NCBI GenBank assembly: GCA_026874595.1
Contig: CM049313.1
Span: 33,879,159 to 33,943,158, forward strand
From: Sipunculus nudus
Lineage: Eukaryota > Annelida > Sipuncula > Golfingiida > Sipunculidae
Direction of reading: 5' to 3'
DNA: 64,000 nt
A program made the position numbers and the translations under genes. This document shows, piece by piece, positions 56,477-64,000 of the stretch (position 1 is its first letter; the number at the start of each line of letters is the position of its first letter). Below the pieces are notes generated by a model that was not told the DNA's origin, did no database searches, and worked only from the letters and a program-made list of their open reading frames with translations.

Positions 56477-58426
56477 ATGAAGAAATTACAAATAGAACAA
56501 ATTACAGGAAAGGTTAGCCTTGCAATTCGTCGAATCAAAACTAAGGGAAAGAAGAATTGCGTCCAGGATGTTTTGAATGAAAGCAAAGTTCATGAATTGA
56601 CAAGGTTGGATGAGGGCTACAGGATTTTCAGATCCATACGAGGCTCCCCTCCATATTTTGAAGCACGTAAAAAGGATCTCTTTGCGATGATTAGACAACT
56701 AGGATTGCCAACATGGTTTATATCTCTATCTGCTGCAGACACACATAAGGAAGACCTGCTGGTCATGCTTGGAAAACTGATTGATGGCAGAACATATTCA
56801 AGTAATGATATTAGGCAAATGGATTGGGTAAATAAAACACGCTTGGTTAAGGCAGATCCTGTAACCTGTGTACGGTATTTTGATCACAGAGTTCATTCCT
56901 TCATTCATACTGTCCTACAAAGTGCACATTCACCTCTTGGAAAGTTAAAAGATTTCTTTTACAGAGTCGAATTTCAGCAACGTGGCTCTCCACATATTCA
57001 TATGCTTATGTGGATTGAGGATGCACCCATATATGGTCAACATGAAAAAGACACTGTCACCAAATTCATTGATGAGCATGTGACCTGCTGCAAAAATGAT
57101 GAGGACCATCAAGATCTGTTAGTTCTACAAATACACAGACACTCCAGGTCTTGTAGAAAGAATGGAAAGCCAATTTGTCGTTTTAACTTTCCATTGCCAC
57201 CCATGCCACAAACTAAAATCCTTACAACTCATGACATAGAAGATGATGAAAAACATAAACAGAACTACCACAAGATCTCGCAGGAACTTGCAAGCTTAAA
57301 TGTTGACAATGACCTGTCCTTTCATGATTTCTTAAACTCTCTAGAACTCTCTCTAGATGACTACGGCATGGCCTTGCGTACATCCATTAAAGGTCCAAAA
57401 GTATTCCTTAGAAGGTCACCATCTGAAATAAAAACCAATGGATACATGAGACTTTTGTTTACTGCATGGAAAGCTAACCATGACCTTCAGTTTATTCTTG
57501 ATCCTTATGCATGTGCAACATACATAGTTTCCTATGTCAGCAAAAGTCAAAGGGGAATGAGTGCTTTGTTAGATGCTGCTTGCAAAGAACCTAGAAAAGG
57601 GGACAAAACTCTCAGACAGCAGGTGAGAGATATGGGAAACAAGTTTTTAAATGCTGTAGAAATAAGTGCTCAGGAAGCAGCATATCTCGTATTACAACTT
57701 CCAATGACAAGAGCCACCAGGGATGTAATCTTTGTACCCACTGCCCCTCCAGATGAAAGAACTTTTCTACTCAAGAGTAAAGAACAGCTTGAGCATCTCC
57801 CACATGATTCAACAGACATAGCAGCAAATAATATCATCGACAGATACTCAAAGAGATCAAAAGCATTTGAAAATTGGTGTCTTGCTGACTTTGCATCACA
57901 GATTAATATTAAATACCCCTCGGAAAGAGCAGATGACGCATTCCACGACAACATTGATGATAACAACACCACTGATAAAAATGAAGCAATTGCTAATATA
58001 AACACGGGAGAAAAGCTCAGCATCACCTTACCAAATGGTACAACATACACTCGCAGACAAGTTCCAAGAGTTCTAAGATATGTTCGTTATACTGAGAAAA
58101 TAGACCCAGAAAACTGCTTTCGTGAAAGGCTACTGCTGTTCACATCATGGTGAGATGAAACCAAAGACCTTTTGAATGGTTCACTCACATACTTGGAACA
58201 ATATAACAAGAAAAAAATACAAATTGAATTTAAAAGAAAACAGTATGAGCACAATGCAGATGTTCTACAAGAAGCACAGGACCAAGCTGAATATGACCAT
58301 GAAAATGAATATGCACAAATAGCTCCTACAACAGAACATGCAGAGAATGAGGATTCAAATCAACAGCCAGTTCCCAGTGAAGAATTTGCTTTTTTGACCC
58401 AGAAAGGTCAGATCGAGAAACTATGA
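56477..58426 (+). pseudogene. rep: Helitron Rep (HUH endonuclease) domain and linker
   Basis: Same frame as the preceding coiled region; numbering from 56477. Residues about 70-100 hold LGLPTWFISLSAADTH, the Helitron-like N-terminal domain signature. The HUH motif is EFQQRGSPHIHMLMW, with His173 and His175 (codons 56993-57001) that would bind the divalent metal. A Cys/His-rich stretch follows (ITCC-type, then CRKNGKPICRFNFP). The catalytic pair is YIVSY, Tyr349 and Tyr353 (57521-57535), in YVSK context. HUH and Y-x3-Y residues are intact. Rep would nick and join one DNA strand to start rolling-circle transposition. The 558-codon frame ends at TGA 58151-58153. The same frame then continues as a Glu/Gln-rich linker (QYNKKKIQIEFKRKQYEHN...) to 58426, where a frame change leads into the helicase. 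Confidence 0.9.
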
Positions 58427-59898
58427 TTTGACAACTGATCTTGGACTGCTACCAAAAACTACTGCACAAGAACCACTTACATTGCCTGGTAGAATACCTA
58501 ATGTAAAATACAGACATTTAATACAGGGTCTAAATGAGAACCAACTCACTGTCTTCAAACACATTCTCAAACATGTAAAATGTTCTACTAAGCCATTACA
58601 ACTATTCCTTACTGGCGGTGCAGGTGTTGGTACATCAGTTTTGCTCAGAGCTGTCTTTCAAGCATTACATCGTCACTTATGTGGGAATGAAGGTGAAAAA
58701 CCGTTGGAGTGCAAGATACTGATCACTGCACCTACAGGAAAGGCTGCTTTCAATGTTCAAGGATCCACATTACATAATGCTTTCCGAATCGATCCAAAAA
58801 AAGGATTTGATTACAGAAAATTGTCATCTGACATCCTGAATACACTCCGAACACAGTATAGGCACCTTCATATATTAATGATTGATGAAATAAGCATGGT
58901 AGGAAATCGCATGTTCAATTTCATTAATTTGAGGTTCCAAGAAATTAAAGGCAACAAAGAACCATTTGGTGGTATCCATGTAATTGTAATTGGAGACCTC
59001 TTCCAACTTCAACCAGTAATGGACAACTGAATTTTCAAGAAATTGTCTGATAACTATGGACCTCTTGCGTTCAACCTGTGGGTAGACACTTTTCATATGT
59101 ATGAGCTCACTGAAATCATGCGGAAAAAATGATCATGATTTTGCAGAACTTTTAAACAGGCTACGTGAAGGACAACACACAAAAGCTGACATTGATACTC
59201 TAAAATCTTGTCTTGTTGGTGATAACAATTCATATCCATCAGGAACTAATCATTTGTTTACAAACAACACATGAGTGGACAATCATAATATGCAAATTTT
59301 CGAGTGCACAAACACAACTAAAGTAATAATTACTGCAATTGACACAGTAAAAACCGATTTGACAGATGATGTGAAGAAAGATGTACTTTCAAGAATACCA
59401 GATAACCCATCAAAAACTGCAGGACTGCTGAAAACGCTTCAAATTGCTGTTGGTTTACCATACGATATCACCTGCAATATTGCAGTACAGGATGGAATCA
59501 CCAATGGTTGTTCTTGTATATTTAAGCACATACACTACCTGCATAGCAAAACTGTGGCAAGCATTCTTTGGGTTCAGTTTGAAGATTCAAACATTGGCTC
59601 AGACACCAGGAGAAATTATGCTGCCTTTTACACTCCATCTATATCCAAAGAATGGACACCACTATTCTTCACCAAGCACACATTCCATGCAGGCCGGAGA
59701 CATATACTAGTAACTCGTTCTCAGTATCCATTAAAAATCGGTGCAGCAAAAACGATATGGAAAGCTCAAGGCAGTTCACTTGACTAGGTTGTTGTGGATA
59801 TGACAAGTACTAAAAAACTGAGGCATGCACATTATGTTGCATTGAGCAGGGCACGAAATATGGATGGCTTGCATGTATTAAATTTAGATGAGAACTGA
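58427..59898 (+). pseudogene. PIF1-family helicase domain of the Helentron
   Basis: A superfamily 1B helicase that would unwind DNA during transposition. LNENQLTVFKHIL (Q-motif-like) precedes Walker A TGGAGVGTS. The invariant Lys is replaced by Thr (codon ACA, 58632-58634), which should abolish ATP hydrolysis. ITAPTGKAAFNVQGSTLHNAF is the PIF1 signature (motif Ia), followed by Walker B LMIDEISMVG (about 58878) and GDLFQLQPV (motif III). TGA at 59028 replaces the Trp expected after VMDN. A one-base slip in an A run near 59126 and TGA at 59272 break the middle. Then come VQDGITNGCSC, KTIWKAQGSSLD (motif V), TAG at 59785, and YVALSRARNMDGLHVLNLDEN (motif VI, with the arginine finger region intact). 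Decayed but complete in order. Confidence 0.9.
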
Positions 59899-60666
59899 TC
59901 CACAAGTAACAAATGAAATGGCCAGACTACGTCATGATGCTAAACTTGCTCTTAATTTCTTACCACCAACATCTGTACCAACTGATGCACTGAAGATAAT
60001 ATACCATAACACAAGATCTCTTCATTTGCATTTCAAAGATATGATTTCTGATTGTCATATCCTTAATACCCATATCATTGCTTTAGCTGAAACTCGTTTG
60101 TGTCCTGTTGATACTGATGATACATATTGTATACCGAATTTCCAACTGATACGAAATGATCATCAAACAACAAGTTCAACATGTCCATCAGAAGACCACA
60201 CTATGGATTAGCATTCTATGTCCACAAAGACCTCTACCCATTTATTGAAGTACATCATCAGTCTAATGGAAACATTGATGCATCTGTATTATTAGTAAAT
60301 ACTCCAAGCTCTTCCTTGCAACTGATTAGTGTGTACAGATCTCCTCAGGCAAAACTGTCTGACTATAGGTAAAAGCTTGCCCAGCTTATGACACATGTTG
60401 ATATCCAAGAACCAATGTTAGTAATGGGAGATTTTAATATAGATTTTAGTATACAAAACAATATGTCAGCCTTGAATGAGCTTTCACATCTTTTACACTG
60501 TCAACAACTCGTAACAGAAAAGACAACTGATCATGGTAGTCTAATTGATCTGGTGTTTTCAAACTTCCCAGATGCTACAACTTCAACAATAGAGGTTACA
60601 TTGTCTTATCATAAAGTCTTGTTCACTGTTGTTCCAAAGAGTGTTTTCCAGTTTTATCTTGATTGA
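59888..60666 (+). pseudogene. C-terminal EEP endonuclease domain of the Helentron
   Basis: An endonuclease/exonuclease/phosphatase (APE-like) domain directly follows the helicase after a frame change near 59890. IIYHNTRSLHLHFKDMI opens the domain (Asn in the first motif). HIIALAETRL carries the catalytic Glu. A frame change near 60175 follows, then RPHYGLAFYV and LQLISVYRSPQ. TAA at 60370-60372 follows. Then come MGDFNIDF (Asp and Asn at 60430-60438) and GSLIDLVFSN. The last motif, normally Ser-Asp-His, reads LSYHKVLF: the catalytic Asp is Tyr (TAT, 60607-60609). Ends at a TGA, 60664-60666. This domain defines the Helentron subgroup; its role in transposition is not settled. It resembles LINE endonucleases and may have been captured from one, which is an inference from known families. 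Confidence 0.85.
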
Positions 60667-61175
60667 TCATTTTTATATTGGTTCACAATGAATTTGACTC
60701 AATTTTTTAGTAATGCCATTGATATGATATAACAGACATAAACTTACCCAAAATGAAATTGCTTTTGATGTGGAAAATTTGATGTCCTTACAATTTAACA
60801 ACTAGAGAATTTCTAATTAAGAATCTATGCAGATAATGCACAGGACAGGAACTTATAATAGCAAGATACAATTCACCCTACACAGAGACAGGTCCCGACC
60901 TCTCTGCTGTGAATACAGACCTCCTATCATCATATTTATATTCAAACTTATCAGTCACACGCATCAGTAACTGTCTGATATCAGTTGGATCTCCCCATCC
61001 AACCTTCTATCAAAAGAACATGTTTTAACATTCTTACTTTCTTTGGAGTACCTGGCATTACGTATTTGGAAAACCTGAATAAGGTTATTGCAACTTATTT
61101 CCAAGGACTATTGGCAAAATGCATGATTTTCAGCACTCTGCGAGTCATTTTACTCATTGATCAAGGTTTCTTGAA

Positions 61176-61208
61176 TTCAGCTGAGCGTCATGGCCCATGG
61201 GCCACTAG
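61176..61208 (+). repeat. Helentron/HINE 3' terminus with CTAG
   Basis: TTCAGCTGAGCGTCA, then the perfect palindrome TGGCCCATGGGCCA (61191-61204) and CTAG (61205-61208), followed by T. A hairpin right before CTRR-like bases is the rolling-circle 3' signal. Confidence 0.7.
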
Positions 61209-61550
61209 TATGATGTTCAGTCTCTACTAGAGGAGGTTTGTTGTTCAATTTCCGACCTGTAAAAAATCCAATATGGCCACCAGGAACCCATCTTTAAATT
61301 CCTTTAGAACATATTATCTCAAGAACTATTAAAGTGAATGCAGTTGGTTGTATATTAATGTAATCTTTCATTGGGTCAAAGATTTCTTAATAAATATAAC
61401 CATCGTTTTTGAAAGCTCAGAACAGCTGGCTTGCATTGAATAAAAATTAAAACAGAAGCACCCGTTTCACAATAATTCTTGCATGGATTTCCTTGATTTG
61501 TTGCTATATATTTTGAGCTTATATTTGGCTTGTGTGGTTTTCCTTTTTAG
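61209..61550. other. Flank between 3' terminus and exon candidate
   Basis: Contains AAAAAATCCAATATGGCCACC near 61261 and an AATAAAAATT near 61439. No gene. Confidence 0.3.
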
Positions 61551-61704
61551 ACTGACAGGTATCAAGCTAGCTGTAGGATCAGTTCCTGATAGCTCAACAA
61601 CCATACACTTCAGTGCCTCAGACCATCAATTCACTGTGTTTCAACCAGACAAAGGTGATATATATTTATGTCAACGTAGAAAGTTTAAAAAAATTGGTAT
61701 ATAG
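61551..61704 (+). CDS. Candidate terminal coding exon, unidentified gene
   Basis: A strong acceptor (GTGGTTTTCCTTTTTAG, ending 61550) is followed by an open frame of 51 codons to TAG at 61702-61704. It contains TGIKLAVGSVPDSSTTIHFS, then SDHQFTVFQPDKGDIYLCQ and a basic end RRKFKKIGI. Composition is plainly coding-like, with no low complexity. No family is recognised. It may be the last exon of a host gene that hosts the Helentron in an intron; no upstream exon could be joined to it. Confidence 0.4.
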
Positions 61705-61766
61705 GTTCTTCAACAATTTGACTGGAAGTTGTGATACGAAGCCCATGATGTTGCAGGTAATGCTCG

Positions 61767-61797
61767 CAGCTGAGCGTCATGACCCATGGGTCACTTG
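61767..61797 (+). repeat. Second HINE 3' terminus
   Basis: GCAGCTGAGCGTCA then TGACCCATGGGTCA (61780-61793) then CTTGT. It lies 590 bases after the previous terminus with no 5' end between, so it marks a truncated copy. Confidence 0.7.
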
Positions 61798-61899
61798 TTT
61801 ATATTAATTTGTGTTTTATATTAAGTCAAAACACATTTAAAAGGCCTTCTTCGTATGTTTCTTCAATATGTGAAAAATGACCTTTTATTTGGTATTTAC

Positions 61900-62705
61900 A
61901 GATTGTACAAGAAAAGACTGAATCCAATCTTGACTGGTCTATAAAGGTTGTACAAGAGAAGACTGAATCCAATCATGACTGGATTTTACACATTGTACAA
62001 GAAAGACTGAATCCATTCATGACTGGTTTATACAGGTTGTACAAGAGAAGACTGAATCCAATCATGACCGGTCTTTACAGATTAATTTTACAAGAGAAGA
62101 CTGAATCCAATCATGACTGGTCTTTACACATTGTACAAGAAAGACTGAATCCATTCATGACTGGTTTATACAGTTTGTACAAGAGAAGACTGAATCCAAT
62201 CATGACCGGTCTTTACAGATTAATTTTACAAGAGAAGTCTTAATCCAATCATGACTGGTTTATTCAGGTTGTACAAGAGAAGACTGAATCCAATCATGAC
62301 TGGTCTTTACAGATTGTACAAGAGAAGTCTTAATCCAATCATGACTGGTTTATTCAGGTTGTACAAGAGAAGACTGAATCCAATCATGACAAGTCTTTAC
62401 AGATTAATTGTACAAGAGACGTCTTTATCCAATCATGACTGGTCTTTACAGATTGTACAAGAGAAGACCGAATCCAATAATGACTGGTCTTTACAGTTTA
62501 ATTGTACAAGAGAAGACTTAATCCAATCATGACTGGTTTATACAGGTTGTACAAGAGAAGACTGAATCCAATCATGACTGGTCGTTACAGTTTAATTGTA
62601 CAAGAGAAGAATTAATCCAATCATGACTGGTCTTTACAGGTTGTACAAGAAAAGACTGAATCCAATCATGACTGGTCGTTACTGATTGTACAAGAGAACA
62701 ATTAG
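61900..62705 (+). repeat. 45-bp minisatellite, about 18 copies
   Basis: The unit is TTGTACAAGAGAAGACTGAA, TCCAATCATGACTGGT, CTTTACAGA (45 bases), with a recurring variant that carries a TTAAT insertion after ACAGA. Because 45 is divisible by three, open frames persist (MTGLYRLYKRRLNPI repeats). They have no independent coding evidence. Confidence 0.95.
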
Positions 62706-63479
62706 TCACAGATATAGATCTCCAGTTAACAAACTGACAGAACATGGCAGACACAACTGTTGTGTCAACGTTGTATAGGTGACATAATAAAACCTAGAAT
62801 CCCATAAATCTGTTGTTGAAGATCAAGGTCCAGGTCACCTGTTTTTTCTACTCTGTTGAGAACATGGCGGAAATAACTGATGTGTATCATTTGAAGAAAA
62901 ATATACAATACATCAAAAGTTATAGGGATCATAATGATCATAAAATTCCGCAGATTTGAGGTCCAATTGGCCAATTTTAAACTAATTCGAGAACATGACG
63001 GAATCAACACTCATGTCAAATTTTAAGAATTTAATATGCAGTACATCAAAGGTTATATGTGTCATAATAATTCTAGAATAATGCCGAGTTGACTACGATG
63101 AACAAGGTCAATGTCAATAGTTTTAACCCCTCCGATAACTTGGTGTTAATTTATGTGTTAAATGTGAGGGGAAAATATGCAGTACTTCCAACGTAATCAC
63201 GTTCACGAGACATCCTGAAGACGATGACCTTGACGGTCACCATTTATCGATCTCATGCGAGAAGTTAGTCGAAAGACCTCGTGTTCACCACTTATCCTTC
63301 ATACGACGGTGGCAATGACAGACGGTGGGACCGAATACAATATTCCTGCACCGGAGGCAGTTGGGGGGGGGGGGGGAGGGTTTATTATAACACATCAGGT
63401 TTCTGGGTTCCAGGACCTTTGATGAAATCACAGTTGAGTAACTGATACCATTGATGTGCTTTAACAGTCTCAAAAGTAG
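62706..63479. other. Repeat-like intergenic DNA
   Basis: Phrases such as AGATCAAGGTCCAGGTCACC, GAGAACATGGCGGA and ATCAAAGGTTATA recur loosely (62819, 62860, 62993, 63048). This suggests another degenerate array of about 130-bp units. A G run is at about 63363-63376. Confidence 0.4.
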
Positions 63480-63850
63480 AGGAAAAGATATTAATTAAGA
63501 AATTAGGAAAACATTGAGGCGGCGCCACCAATCTGTAGCAGCTGATGAAACCGGCCATGATCAATAAACAAAACAACAAGCATGACAGTCCATGAATTAA
63601 TTATTGAGAAACTGGAAATTTTGTATTACTTTTTAATTGTTTCGAGTGCACAAACAAGCCCCATAATTCGGATAATATAGGTCGCAGTGATCTAACTTCA
63701 TGGATTTTTTAGGACCTAGATGGGTATTAAATTAAAAATTGCTAGGTCCAACCTATGCAATTTGAACCCTATTAATAGACGGCCGGACGGACGACGGACT
63801 AAGCATGATCTCTTTTCCTCAGATGACTACAGTAAGCTGAGTTAAAAATC
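63480..63850 (-). mobile_element. HINE, single unit with 5' end (minus strand)
   Basis: On the minus strand it starts TTTTTAACTCAGCTTACTG, pairs with TAGTCATCTGAGG, and carries a GTCCGTCGTCCGTCCGGCC run. It runs through one unit to GGTGGCGCCGCC (63519-63530). Confidence 0.7.
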
Positions 63851-63960
63851 CAATTTGTTACTCTGCCGATCATGTCAAAGAAGCCTTCCTCCGTCGAGCC
63901 CGTATTCCATCATATCTCGGCCCTTATTAAATCAGGTCTAAGATAAACCTTTTAAATGGT

Positions 63961-64000
63961 TGTTATACGCCCGTCGTATATGGACGGGTCGCATTATATT
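63961..64000 (+). mobile_element. 5' end of TATACGCCCG-type HINE, cut by window edge
   Basis: TTATACGCCCGTCGTATATG followed by GACGGGTCG. The ACGCCCGTC and GACGGG halves pair as a hairpin. Same start as at 32763; the body lies outside the window. Confidence 0.6.

Larger units (their letters stand above)
55222..61208 (+). mobile_element. Helentron (rolling-circle transposon), defective
   Basis: The coding core (55222-60666) reads, in one direction, cysteine protease-like domain, coiled repeats, Helitron Rep, PIF1-type helicase and EEP endonuclease. A C-terminal endonuclease distinguishes Helentrons from canonical Helitrons. The first 3' terminus after it is TTCAGCTGAGCGTCATGGCC plus CATGGGCCA and CTAG (61176-61208), of the same type as the HINE 3' ends. 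The 5' terminus is uncertain. The nearest matching 5' stem-loop upstream is at 49080, which would make a 12-kb element. Stops at 56336, 58151, 59028, 59272, 59785 and 60370, and frame changes near 55385, 58424, 59126, 59890 and 60175, show that it is a fossil. Confidence 0.85.

Noticed and set aside
62019-62532. Two open frames with MTGLYRLYKRRLNPI repeats
   Set aside because: Produced by a 45-bp period divisible by three; no independent coding evidence.
61900-62705. Regular short repeats that could suggest a CRISPR array
   Set aside because: The units are contiguous 45-bp tandem copies with no unique spacers, in an animal genome; it is a minisatellite.
1-64000. Bacterial-style operons, promoters or ribosome binding sites
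   Set aside because: The sequence is eukaryotic: LINE, SINE, LTR, Helentron, microsatellites and splice-like sites, with no contiguous gene arrays.

Overview
The window is nuclear DNA of an animal, most probably a bivalve mollusc. No long intact gene or operon is present. Base composition is AT-rich, and the DNA is full of decayed transposons, tRNA-derived SINEs, (AT)n and (CA)n microsatellites, long G runs and tandem duplications. The repeat ends seen here (a hairpin around TGACCCATGGGTCA, the palindrome GGTGGCGCCACC, GTCC/GTCY runs) fit my memory of bivalve intergenic DNA; the species cannot be named from sequence alone.

The main object is a broken rolling-circle transposon at about 55.2-61.2 kb. 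In order it carries a papain-like cysteine protease-like domain, a coiled repeat region, a Helitron Rep domain (HIH and Y-x3-Y motifs), a PIF1-family helicase and a C-terminal endonuclease/exonuclease/phosphatase (EEP) domain. Rep-helicase-endonuclease is the Helentron architecture. At least eleven stops or frameshifts, plus a lost Walker A lysine and a lost SDH aspartate, show it is dead.

Many repeat blocks look like its non-autonomous relatives (HINEs). They begin with a T-rich edge and a 13-bp stem-loop (AGCTCAGCTGACT), followed by a (GTCY)n run and then about 340-bp tandem units. They end with TCAGCTGAGCG, a second hairpin and CTAG or CTTG. The same 3' end lies about 0.5 kb downstream of the endonuclease. 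Blocks occur at 20.7-22.8, 37.6-39.3 (minus), 40.9-41.1 (minus), 49.1-52.0 and 63.5-63.85 kb (minus), with divergent families at 32.8, 47.5 and 64.0 kb.

Layout: 0-5 kb has a LINE 3' remnant and low-copy repeats. 5-9.9 kb has SINEs and two copies of an inverted-dispersed repeat. 9.9-12.1 kb has degenerate tandem repeats. 12.3-17.6 kb has two MITEs, duplicated promoter-like DNA, a 438-bp duplication, a solo LTR and a SINE. 20.7-23.2 kb has HINEs and a candidate terminal exon. 24.4-30 kb has candidate exons and MITEs. 30.4-33.1 kb has an AT-rich satellite-like block and a 100-bp MITE. 33.5-34.1 kb has an unidentified coding-like segment with a poly(A) signal. 37.6-42.1 kb has a HINE split by a CACTA-type element, then a tandem segmental duplication carrying later insertions. 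44 kb has an LTR relative. 47.5-52 kb has HINEs, 55-61 kb the Helentron, 61.9-62.7 kb a 45-bp minisatellite, and 63.5-64 kb more HINE ends.

Host coding content is weak: a few short exon-like pieces with splice sites (23.07, 25.98, 33.49, 45.38 and 61.55 kb), none assigned to a known gene.
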